Positions 1 to 4,825 are shown, counted from the first letter of the stretch. The stretch is 7,574 bases of DNA from Clostridiales bacterium (GCA_016280525.1 JAEEGW010000268.1:1-7574); one strand, 5' to 3'. The notes: a model not told the origin generated them from the letters alone. Made by a program: numbers and translations.

Positions 1-3
1 AAT

Positions 4-22
4 GCCTCAGACCGCTGACAAA
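4..22 (+). repeat. IS left terminal inverted repeat
   Basis: GCCTCAGACCGCTGACAAA matches the reverse complement of 1610-1628 at 17 of 19 positions, with the outer ten bases identical. Its inner half doubles as the left arm of the terminator hairpin at 10-37. Confidence 0.85.
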
Positions 23-44
23 CCTCTGTCAGCGGTCATTTTTT
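10..44 (+). terminator. Inward-facing terminator at the IS left end
   Basis: A perfect 11-bp stem (10-20 with 27-37) closes a six-base loop and is followed on the plus strand by A and six Ts (39-44). It lies upstream of the transposase promoter, so it would stop transcripts entering from the flank. This is a common way for an IS to avoid being activated by host promoters. Confidence 0.75.
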
Positions 45-55
45 GTGTAAAGAGC

Positions 56-84
56 TGGAAAAAAGGGTCGTGATGTGGTATAAT
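56..84 (+). promoter_or_regulatory. Transposase promoter
   Basis: A perfect -10 TATAAT (79-84) is preceded by the extended-10 TG at 76-77. A weak -35, TGGAAA (56-61, 4 of 6), lies 17 bp upstream. It sits between the left-end terminator and the transposase start, leaving a leader of about 28 nt that ends in AAAGG just before the ATG. Confidence 0.7.
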
Positions 85-119
85 TAGAAGCAGAAAAAAG
101 TTAAGGGAATAAAGGAAAA

Positions 120-1625
120 ATGCTGAGAGAAAAGGATACGAATCAAGGCAGGCTGGAGCTTGTGAACATAGAGGATCTCGTTCCCGCGGATCATCTGCTG
201 AGGAAGATAGACAAGTACATAGACTTCTCATTCATCAACGATATCTGCAGGCCGTATTACTGCTTGGATAACGGAAGGCCTGCGATAGAGCCGGTGATAA
301 TGTTCAAGATGCTGTTCATCGGGTATCTTTACGGTATCAGGAGCGAGACAAGGCTCGTAGAGGAAGTAAAGGTCAACATGGCGTATCGGTGGTTTCTCGG
401 ATACGGGATAACGGATAAGATACCCGATGCAAGCGTGATCTGGCAGAACAGGATAAGGCGCTTCAATGGGACGGATATACCAAGGAGGATATTCGATGAG
501 ATATTGAGGCAGGCGATAAAGCACGGGTTAGTCGATGGGAAGATACTTTACACCGACAGCACGCATCTTAAAGCAAGCGCGAATAAGAACAAGTACACGG
601 AAGCGGAAGTGGAGAAGGAATCACAGGACTATATAAAAGATCTGAATAAAGCGATAAACGAGGACAGGGCCGCTCATGGAAAGAAGCCGTTGGAATTTGA
701 AGAAGAGACGCCCGTAAAGCCCGATGACGATGACGACGAGGATTACTTCGACGATGATAAAGGCGGAGGGAGCACGGGAGAAACGAAGCAGATAAAGCAG
801 TCGACGACCGATCCGGAAAGCGGATACATGCACAGGGATGGGAAACCGTTGGGCTTCTTCTATCTTGACCACAGAACGGTTGATTCTAATTACAACATAA
901 TCACAGATACGTATGTAACGCCCGGGAACGCAAATGACGTAAAGCCCTATATTGAAAGATTAGAATACCAAATAGAGAAATTCAACTTCCGTACTTTTGC
1001 TGTGGGATTGGATGCAGGGTACAATACCTCTCCGATATGCAAACAACTTCACGATATGGGAATAGACGCCGCGATGGGCAAAAGACGAGGCTGCCAGCAG
1101 AAGGGTAAGTATGGGAAATACAAATTCCGATATGTGAAGGATTGGGACGTATACATCTGTCCCGAAGGAAGCTTTCTCCAATACGTAACGACCAACCGAA
1201 ACGGCTACAGGGAATACAAGTGCAAAAGCGGTAAATGCTCAAATTGCCCGAGACGGGAAGAATGCCTTACAGCAAAGCAGCAAACCAAGAGCCTGAGACG
1301 ACACGTATGGGAGGACTTCAAGGATGAAGCGTATGAGTTTACACATTCAGATATCGGAAGAAAGATCTACAAACGCCGAAAAGAGACCATCGAGCGAAGC
1401 TTTGCGGAGTCCAAAGAGCTCCACGGTCAGAGATATTGCCGTATGCGCGGGCTTGCCAAAGTCGAAGAGCAATGCCTGCTTACCGCTGCAGTACAAAACA
1501 TGAAGAAGATAGCGACTGTCCTCCACAGGCTGGGGGCTCCTATCTTTGAAAAGCTCTTGACCGTCTTTCAACAACTGATATATGCAACAAAGCCCGCAAA
1601 ATCGCGGGCTTTGTCCGTGGTCTGA
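120..1625 (+). CDS. IS1182-family DDE transposase
   Basis: The 501-aa protein is the cut-and-paste transposase that binds the element's inverted repeats and catalyses strand transfer with a DDE metal site. The N-terminal part (about residues 10-125) is the DUF772-type domain, with the block GRPAIEPVIMFKMLFIGYL. The catalytic acids appear to be D146 (in YTDST), D298 (in LDAGYN) and E425 (in KRRKETIERSFAESK), followed by the family's HGQRYCRMRGLAKV signature. An acidic Asp-rich insert lies at about 193-214. A cysteine cluster (C347, C368, C373, C376, C382) before the final acid may bind zinc. The ATG at 120 has AAAGG a few bases upstream. The length is normal and the frame uninterrupted, so it looks functional. 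The last codons overlap a terminator hairpin and the right inverted repeat. Arginine codons are mostly AGG/AGA in the first half and more often CGN in the second. Confidence 0.93.
   Translation: MLREKDTNQGRLELVNIEDLVPADHLLRKIDKYIDFSFINDICRPYYCLDNGRPAIEPVIMFKMLFIGYLYGIRSETRLVEEVKVNMAYRWFLGYGITDKIPDASVIWQNRIRRFNGTDIPRRIFDEILRQAIKHGLVDGKILYTDSTHLKASANKNKYTEAEVEKESQDYIKDLNKAINEDRAAHGKKPLEFEEETPVKPDDDDDEDYFDDDKGGGSTGETKQIKQSTTDPESGYMHRDGKPLGFFYLDHRTVDSNYNIITDTYVTPGNANDVKPYIERLEYQIEKFNFRTFAVGLDAGYNTSPICKQLHDMGIDAAMGKRRGCQQKGKYGKYKFRYVKDWDVYICPEGSFLQYVTTNRNGYREYKCKSGKCSNCPRREECLTAKQQTKSLRRHVWEDFKDEAYEFTHSDIGRKIYKRRKETIERSFAESKELHGQRYCRMRGLAKVEEQCLLTAAVQNMKKIATVLHRLGAPIFEKLLTVFQQLIYATKPAKSRALSVV
1587..1614. 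terminator. Bidirectional hairpin at the IS right end
   Basis: ACAAAGCCCGC (1587-1597) pairs perfectly with GCGGGCTTTGT (1604-1614) around a six-base loop. It falls inside the last codons of the transposase and overlaps the right inverted repeat. The T/A-rich stem base would give a modest terminator in either direction, matching the terminator at the left end. Confidence 0.6.
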
Positions 1626-1628
1626 GGC
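1610..1628 (-). repeat. IS right terminal inverted repeat
   Basis: The reverse complement, GCCTCAGACCACGGACAAA, matches 4-22 with two mismatches. The transposase stop codon (1623-1625) lies inside this repeat. Confidence 0.85.
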
Positions 1629-1646
1629 CATCCAATGGATGGCCTC
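1624..1646. repeat. Perfect palindrome across the IS/flank junction
   Basis: A 10-bp perfect stem, GAGGCCATCC (1624-1633) with GGATGGCCTC (1637-1646), has a three-base AAT loop. Its left arm includes the last five bases of the IS repeat. The rest is flanking DNA downstream (minus strand) of where the tRNA-Ser gene lay before the second element inserted, so the palindrome may be part of that gene's old terminator and the IS target. That origin is inference. Confidence 0.6.
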
Positions 1647-1652
1647 TATTGT

Positions 1653-1676
1653 TTGGCGGAGAAGCAGGGATTTGAA
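1653..1676. repeat. Distal attachment-site copy (tRNA-Ser 3' remnant)
   Basis: These 24 bases are identical to 7485-7508 and read on the minus strand as the T-loop, acceptor strand and CCA end of tRNA-Ser. Here the match stops after TTGAA and no tRNA body follows, so this is the partial tRNA copy left by site-specific integration. Confidence 0.88.
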
Positions 1677-1711
1677 TTCTATCAAAGCCGTTAAAATAGT
1701 TTCTTTTTGTT

Positions 1712-1744
1712 GCCAAAAAGCCTTGATTTTACTGACTTTTTGGC
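1712..1744. repeat. Hairpin inside the left end of the element
   Basis: GCCAAAAAG (1712-1720) pairs perfectly with CTTTTTGGC (1736-1744) around a 15-base loop. It could insulate the element from flanking transcription, although no clean T-run follows it on either strand. The AAAAGCCTTGA within it recurs in inverted orientation at 7472-7482, beside the other attachment site. Confidence 0.45.
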
Positions 1745-1751
1745 GTTAAGG

Positions 1752-1807
1752 TGTAAATGGCTGTAAATGGCGTACTTTTGAATAATAGGCGTACTAATAG
1801 GCGTACT
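1752..1807 (+). repeat. Left integrase arm-type repeat cluster
   Basis: Two exact tandem copies of AATAGGCGTACT (1784-1795 and 1796-1807) are preceded by a degenerate copy, AAATGGCGTACT (1765-1776). A further exact copy in the same orientation lies at 7406-7417 near the opposite attachment site. Two tandem copies of TGTAAATGGC lie at 1752-1771. Repeats near both ends of an element whose integrase has an N-terminal arm-binding domain are most simply that domain's binding sites. The binding itself is inferred. The stretch 1677-1832 contains no gene. Confidence 0.6.
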
Positions 1808-1832
1808 GCTCTCACCATGTAGGCAACGCCTT

Positions 1833-2141
1833 TCAGCGGTCAAGCTCTCTCTCCGTTTCGCTTACCTTGTCTTCAAGGGCCGTTATCAATTCGGTATCGT
1901 CAATTTCGGAATGCAGCGCCGCCCGCGCTCCCTTCATAAAGGCAAAGTAGACAAGAAAACACATCTTTTCAAGTTCGGTCCTTGGCGCGTCCGGCCCGGC
2001 CTGTTTTGCGTCTTCAATGGCTTCGTTGATGATCTGCATTTGCTTTTGCATATCGCTGCAATACAGCTCCGTGATAACAGCCGCTCCAATATCGAGCAGA
2101 GCGGCGCGGTCATTCTCGGCAGGGGTGTTTTTGATCTCCAT
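1833..2141 (-). CDS. Small helical protein of unknown function
   Basis: The 102-aa protein belongs to no family I recognise. It looks mainly alpha-helical: an N-terminal segment (about 10-50) rich in Leu, Ala, Met and Gln, a hydrophobic stretch CFLVYFAFMKGARAAL (about 62-77), and a charged C-terminal helix ending in SETERELDR. There is no signal peptide and no clear membrane anchor. An ATG at 2141 with GGAG eight bases upstream is preferred over a TTG two codons earlier, which would sit only two bases from the same site. It is the distal gene of a two-gene minus-strand unit with 2204-2479, the last coding sequence before the attachment site, the position where satellites often carry accessory genes. 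Coding is supported by the start site and the uninterrupted frame, not by homology. Confidence 0.72.
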   Translation of the reverse strand: MEIKNTPAENDRAALLDIGAAVITELYCSDMQKQMQIINEAIEDAKQAGPDAPRTELEKMCFLVYFAFMKGARAALHSEIDDTELITALEDKVSETERELDR

Positions 2142-2167
2142 ATTCAAAGCTCCTTTCTGATGGTGCA

Positions 2168-2190
2168 GGGGCGGCAGCTTGTACCGCCCC
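2168..2190. other. GC-rich intergenic hairpin
   Basis: GGGGCGG (2168-2174) pairs with CCGCCCC (2184-2190) around a nine-base loop, in the short gap between the two minus-strand genes. No T-run follows. It is more likely an mRNA-stabilising or partial-attenuation structure than a full terminator. Confidence 0.4.
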
Positions 2191-2203
2191 GGGAGGCGCG
2201 GCC

Positions 2204-2479
2204 TTACGCAATCGTAAAGCGGCGGGATTCGGTCGTCTTGGTGAAACGGTCGTACAGCTCCGGCATGGCCTTTTTGAAGCCCGTGCTGTCAAAGCGGGTG
2301 CTCTTTACGGCGCTCCACCTGATCTTGTAAACGTCAACGGTCAGCTCGTCAACGCCGCGCTCGGTCATAGTCGCCTTGATTGCGTCCTCAATGGCGGTGA
2401 TCTCCGCGCTCAGCTCGTCGGCCATGGCCTTTAGTTCCTTGAGTTCCCTTACCTTTGCGGTCAATTCGTTTGCGCTCAT
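2204..2479 (-). CDS. Phage-type small coiled-coil protein, function unknown
   Basis: The 91-aa protein starts at an ATG (2479) with AAGGAG ten bases upstream. The frame stays open further upstream to 2755, but the earlier starts lack a ribosome binding site and would run through the promoter at 2597-2625. Residues 1-45 form a heptad-rich helix (ELTAKVRELKELKAMADEL and onward), followed by an acidic turn and a beta-rich tail with KIRWSAVKSTRFDS and ending RRFTIA. Small proteins of this shape are common and uncharacterised in prophages and mobile islands of Clostridia; that resemblance is from memory. It is the first gene after a perfect-consensus promoter, with a leader of about 110 nt, and is probably co-transcribed with the gene ending at 1833. 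Confidence 0.78.
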   Translation of the reverse strand: MSANELTAKVRELKELKAMADELSAEITAIEDAIKATMTERGVDELTVDVYKIRWSAVKSTRFDSTGFKKAMPELYDRFTKTTESRRFTIA

Positions 2480-2596
2480 TGTGTTTGATCTCCTTCTGTT
2501 TTTGTCAGCTCCGGAGGGGCGGGGCGTGAGTTCGTTCGGTGCCGGTCGGCCATCCATACTTGAGAATGCGTTTCCCGTCCCTCTTGGAGTGTCTTT

Positions 2597-2625
2597 ATTA
2601 TACAGCATTTGCTTAATACTGTCAA
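2597..2625 (-). promoter_or_regulatory. Perfect-consensus sigma-A promoter for the two left-end genes
   Basis: On the minus strand TTGACA (2625-2620) and TATAAT (2602-2597) are separated by exactly 17 bp, matching the housekeeping consensus at every position. Transcription would start near 2590 and run into the genes at 2479-2204 and 2141-1833. A strong promoter in a mobile element usually implies repression, and one copy of the ATTTGCTTAATA repeat lies inside its spacer. Confidence 0.85.
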
Positions 2626-2693
2626 GGGAATAATTAAGGATTTGGGAAATATATTTTATTATTCGCTTAATAGTATTGATTATTTGCTTGTCA
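2607..2693 (+). promoter_or_regulatory. Candidate operators of the left divergent switch
   Basis: Three directly repeated 12-mers fit ATTYGCTTAATA: 2607-2618 (ATTTGCTTAATA), 2661-2672 (ATTCGCTTAATA) and 2682-2693 (ATTTGCTTGTCA). The first lies in the spacer of the minus promoter and the third covers the -35 of the plus promoter. The second and third are 21 bp apart, two helical turns. The 70-aa XRE protein encoded just to the right is the natural candidate to bind them. Binding is inferred from position only. Confidence 0.45.
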
Positions 2694-2716
2694 ATGTGGG
2701 CGTATAGTGCTATAAT
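2688..2716 (+). promoter_or_regulatory. Promoter of the 70-aa XRE gene
   Basis: TTGTCA (2688-2693) and TATAAT (2711-2716) have a 17-bp spacer and an extended-10 TG at 2708-2709. It is divergent from the minus promoter at 2597-2625, and its -35 overlaps the third candidate operator. Confidence 0.8.
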
Positions 2717-2747
2717 GTTATCGTAGAAAAGTATGGAGGTAATTTGT

Positions 2748-2960
2748 ATGGGCAAAGAACAGAAAATAAAAGCCGCTGCAGCATACAGCGGATTAAGTCA
2801 GGCAAAGCTTGCTGAGAAAATCGGTATGACGGCTTCAAACTTCAATCAAAAACTCAAACGCGATACTTTCACGGAGGAAGAGCTTGAGAAGATCGCCGCG
2901 GCGCTTGGAGCGTCCTTTATCCCGTGTTCGTTCCTGTTCCCCGATGGGATGAAAATTTAA
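2748..2960 (+). CDS. Small XRE-family helix-turn-helix regulator
   Basis: The 70-aa single-domain DNA-binding protein has its HTH at about residues 14-45 (SGLSQAKLAEKIGMTASNF, then NQKLKRDTFTEEELEKIAAALG), followed by a short tail ending FPDGMKI. The ATG at 2748 is chosen because GGAGG (2735-2739) lies eight bases upstream; an earlier in-frame ATG at 2733 has none. There is no dimerisation or peptidase domain, so it is a Cro-like regulator. It is transcribed from its own good promoter and faces away from the strong promoter of the two left-end genes, so it probably controls that promoter and its own. It converges on the sigma-like gene at 3082-3513. Confidence 0.85.
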   Translation: MGKEQKIKAAAAYSGLSQAKLAEKIGMTASNFNQKLKRDTFTEEELEKIAAALGASFIPCSFLFPDGMKI

Positions 2961-2972
2961 GCGGTCGGCAAT

Positions 2973-3017
2973 TTGACTTTATCGCCCTTTTCGTGTATAA
3001 TGATAGATGGATCTATC
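2973..3017 (+). promoter_or_regulatory. Orphan promoter with a palindrome at the start site
   Basis: TTGACT (2973-2978) and TATAAT (2996-3001) are separated by 17 bp. Immediately after lies the inverted repeat GATAGAT-GG-ATCTATC (3002-3017), where a start-site operator or a 5' hairpin of the RNA would sit. It points right from the 3' end of the XRE gene, but no plus-strand gene follows: the next gene (3082-3513) is on the minus strand. The product would be a short RNA, possibly ending near the weak hairpin and five Ts at 3055-3059, or an antisense transcript of the sigma-like gene. Confidence 0.6.
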
Positions 3018-3034
3018 GTTTGCGCGTTCGATCC

Positions 3035-3053
3035 CGTTTGTTTTCGGGTGGTG
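3035..3053 (+). repeat. 19-bp direct repeat, copy 1
   Basis: CGTTTGTTTTCGGGTGGTG is repeated exactly at 3575-3593, and the two copies flank the sigma-like gene. A diverged copy at 3545-3563 matches at 14 of 19 positions. The core GTTTTCGGG also occurs at 7433-7441 near the right end of the element. Confidence 0.7.
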
Positions 3054-3081
3054 CTTTTTGTCAGCGGGTGCCGCCCTTTTC

Positions 3082-3513
3082 TTATGCCTCTGCCGCGGTG
3101 CAGCTCAGGAGCTTCAAGGCTTTGTTATGCATGTTGGTTAAATGCCGCCGGCTGATAAAGCATTCATCCGCCGTATCATCCAATGTGAGGCCGTCAATGT
3201 AATGCAGCCTTATGATCTGCTGATACTTCGACGGCAGCCGGGAAAGCTCCCGCTCGATCCTCAAGAGCCGATTTGTTATTATGGTGCGCTGCTCTATGTA
3301 GTGCAGCCGGAGCGCGTCCAATGCCTCTGAATATTCCTCTACAGCCATTTCAAGAGCGCTGCAGCTTCCCGATGAACGCGCCATCGGCATACCGGAGAGC
3401 ACGGCGCGGCGCGGATCATACAACCTCGCCTCGATCTCTTCTATCCGGCCTTTCAGATCATCGGCGTTCCTCTTATCGCTTATATAGGCTTTCAAGTCTT
3501 CTTTCGTTATCAT
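3082..3513 (-). CDS. Sigma-70 region-4-like phage regulator
   Basis: The 143-aa protein has long charged helices at about 4-36 and 56-92 and a C-terminal helix-turn-helix at about 93-136, beginning LPSKYQQIIRLHYIDGLTL and ending in SRRHLTNMHNKALKLL. This layout fits the DUF1492/ArpU-like sigma-factor-related proteins of Gram-positive phages and islands, which commonly act as late-gene or transfer regulators. The exact target is unknown. The ATG at 3513 has GGAGG nine bases upstream. No convincing promoter is visible directly upstream, so it may be read by transcripts coming from the xis operon. Exact copies of a 19-bp repeat lie on either side, and an orphan promoter at 2973-3001 points antisense into it. 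Confidence 0.82.
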   Translation of the reverse strand: MITKEDLKAYISDKRNADDLKGRIEEIEARLYDPRRAVLSGMPMARSSGSCSALEMAVEEYSEALDALRLHYIEQRTIITNRLLRIERELSRLPSKYQQIIRLHYIDGLTLDDTADECFISRRHLTNMHNKALKLLSCTAAEA

Positions 3514-3891
3514 TCCCCTGAACCTCCGTTCTTTTGCATAAATCCTCTTGTTTTCGGTTGAAGTCAGTAAAAAACGTTTGTTTTCGGGTGGTGGGGGTTT
3601 ATATATGCCCCGGGCGGTTCGAAAAGGGACTTAAACGCGGTTCATAAAAAAGGATCCCGCTTTTTTGAGGTGGGGGGGAGTGCTGCAGCCTTGCCGCCCG
3701 TGCCGCGCCTCTTTTCGTGGTGCGCTTGGGATCCTTTCCGGAGATCTCCGGAGCCGCGCCGCTCTTTATCGTGGAGCGCTCCATAGTCAATGGTCTGAGC
3801 TTCTACCGTCCCGCCCCTCATGGACAAGAAGACGGCGGCAGGGGCGGCGATAGCCAAGCCGCCCTGCTGTCCGTCCGTTCTTCTTGGAACA
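3514..3891. other. GC-rich, hairpin-rich region without a credible gene
   Basis: No reading frame here has a ribosome binding site or recognisable protein signature. The region holds the 19-bp repeats (3545-3593), the stem AAAAAAG/CTTTTTT (3646-3652 with 3660-3666), the 14-bp perfect palindrome CCGGAGATCTCCGG (3738-3751), and an 8-bp GC stem CCGCCCCT/AGGGGCGG (3811-3818 with 3840-3847). A G-run of seven lies near 3672. It could be an untranslated leader of the sigma-like gene, a structured RNA, or part of a replication or packaging region. None of these is shown directly. Confidence 0.45.
3575..3593 (+). repeat. 19-bp direct repeat, copy 2, with degenerate neighbour
   Basis: Exact copy of 3035-3053. 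A diverged copy (CTCTTGTTTTCGGTTGAAG) starts exactly 30 bp before it at 3545. Both lie just upstream of the sigma-like gene, so they may be its regulatory sites. Confidence 0.7.
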
Positions 3892-3965
3892 TGAATTCAA
3901 TTTAATCTCTGAATAGACTCATCTCATGGTCTATTCAGTTAAATTCAATTCAACTCAATTCAACT
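3892..3965. repeat. AT-rich large hairpin with a tandem 10-bp repeat
   Basis: A perfect 10-bp stem, CTGAATAGAC (3909-3918) with GTCTATTCAG (3929-3938), is extended outward by TGAATTCAATTTAA (3892-3905) pairing with TTAAATTCAATTCA (3939-3952) with one mismatch and a three-base bulge. CAATTCAACT is then tandemly repeated at 3946-3955 and 3956-3965. There is no T-run, so a simple terminator is unlikely. The AT-rich composition contrasts sharply with the GC-rich stretch to its left, and together with the adjacent 10-bp repeats it is the best origin candidate in the element. Confidence 0.6.
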
Positions 3966-3990
3966 CTGTAATGCTCTTATCTTATCATAG

Positions 3991-4024
3991 AGCGCGGTTA
4001 AGCGCGGTTAAGCGCGGTTAAGCG
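3991..4024. repeat. Three tandem 10-bp repeats (iteron-like)
   Basis: AGCGCGGTTA occurs three times head to tail (3991-4020), followed by a partial fourth (AGCG). The units overlap the 3' end of the 275-aa gene and encode its last residues, LTALNRA, and its stop. A 10-bp spacing keeps every unit on the same helix face, as in iterons bound by replication initiators. The replication role is inference. Confidence 0.65.
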
Positions 4025-4825
4025 TTCTTCAATAAAGGCTTCCCATGCCGCCCGCCATTCGTTATATTCGTTTTCGGCAATAATCCATTTGCCGCTCAGC
4101 GTATTATAGCATTCTGCAAAGGCGCGAACACCGCTCATACCTTGAGTGCCGCCTTTCTGCAGTTCATCATTGCATAGCAATTCGGCACAAAGAACAACGG
4201 GATTTGGAGCGCCTGCTTTATCTAATCTTTCGATAAGCTTATGATCATACAGGCAGCAGAGCAAGCTTTTAAGCTCTGCCGTGGATCGTATCGGACGCAC
4301 TCCCCGGATTTTCCAATCGGTTTCCTTTAGATAATCATATTCTTTGTTTGCGTCTGATGCCGTTATTTTATCCCTTCGTCGCCCCTGATTAATAAGATTC
4401 TCCACAACCTCAAAAGCAATGTCCTTGAAAGCCGTTTTGCTCGGAGGCTTAAAGGTATTCGCAACATCTTTGGCCGGTTCATTTTCCGCCGTCTGAGCTG
4501 CTTCGTGGCTGTTGGTGCGTCTTTGAGTGTTCGTTGTGTTGGCACCTTGAACATTGCCAAGGTATTTCCTTTCTGCTGCAATTCGGGCGGGTGTAAGAAT
4601 ATTGCGGCGAATGCTACCAAGGGCCGCCCTGAATAGTTTGCTATCGTTCGTATCATCATACGCGCCTGTACGTCTCAGCTCTTGAAAGAAAAGAACCTTT
4701 ACCAATCGCCCCAAATCAGCATCCTCAAGCAAATCGGCCCAATCCTGAACATTGTTTGGATAAAGCTTAATTCCGCCTAAAATAAAATCGCCATCTTCGT
4801 TGTAATGCTCATTTTCATTCGCCAT
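3998..4825 (-). CDS. 275-aa protein of unknown function, possible replication initiator
   Basis: This is the largest unknown gene of the element. The N-terminal domain (about 12-95) includes LYPNNVQDWADLLEDADLG and a helical block that loosely resembles DUF6291-type phage proteins; that likeness is weak and from memory. A polar linker rich in Asn, Thr, Gln and Glu (about 93-128) leads to a C-terminal helical domain (130-275) whose segment RSTAELKSLLCCLYDHKLIERL could be a winged-helix element. The ATG at 4825 has GGAGG eight bases upstream; an earlier in-frame start at 4846 lacks one. It overlaps the upstream gene by 11 bp, so it is translationally coupled. Its last codons are made of three 10-bp repeats and are followed by an AT-rich hairpin. 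Being last in an xis operon next to iterons is where satellite replication initiators sit. No helicase or nuclease motif is visible, so this is only a hypothesis. Confidence 0.8.
   Translation of the reverse strand: MANENEHYNEDGDFILGGIKLYPNNVQDWADLLEDADLGRLVKVLFFQELRRTGAYDDTNDSKLFRAALGSIRRNILTPARIAAERKYLGNVQGANTTNTQRRTNSHEAAQTAENEPAKDVANTFKPPSKTAFKDIAFEVVENLINQGRRRDKITASDANKEYDYLKETDWKIRGVRPIRSTAELKSLLCCLYDHKLIERLDKAGAPNPVVLCAELLCNDELQKGGTQGMSGVRAFAECYNTLSGKWIIAENEYNEWRAAWEAFIEERLTALNRA

Larger units (their letters stand above)
4..1628 (+). mobile_element. IS1182-family insertion sequence, apparently complete
   Basis: The element is bounded by 19-bp terminal inverted repeats (4-22 and 1610-1628, 17 of 19 matching) and holds a single full-length transposase gene. 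Both ends carry factor-independent terminator-like hairpins, so the IS is insulated from outside transcription. The length of about 1.6 kb and the one-ORF layout fit the IS1182 family. The outer limits are set by the inverted repeats only: a target-site duplication cannot be verified because just three bases precede the left repeat. It sits immediately beside, and outside, the tRNA-Ser integrated element that starts at 1653. Confidence 0.85.

Noticed and set aside
1911..2330. Plus-strand open frame of 139 codons
   Set aside because: It lies opposite the two minus-strand genes, has no promoter or ribosome binding site, and its composition is that of a complementary-strand shadow.
2480..2590. 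Riboswitch or attenuator in the 110-nt leader of the left-end genes
   Set aside because: Only very short stems are visible and no known aptamer core or terminator-antiterminator pair could be drawn.
2480..2755. Longer start for the 91-aa protein
   Set aside because: The extension runs through the perfect promoter at 2597-2625 and has no ribosome binding site, whereas the ATG at 2479 has AAGGAG.
3642..3857. Minus-strand open frame of 71 codons rich in Arg, Lys, Gly and Ala
   Set aside because: It begins at TTG with no ribosome binding site, has low-complexity basic composition and no recognised motif, and lies in a GC-rich hairpin region where open frames arise easily.
3717..3905. Plus-strand open frame of 62 codons in the same region
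   Set aside because: No ribosome binding site, and it runs opposite to another equally open frame; likely a composition effect.
3892..3952. Simple terminator for the xis operon
   Set aside because: The stem is strong but no T-run follows on the minus strand, and the arms are AT-rich with adjacent tandem repeats.
3946..4024. CRISPR array
   Set aside because: The repeats are 10 bp and head to tail with no spacers, and there are no cas genes.
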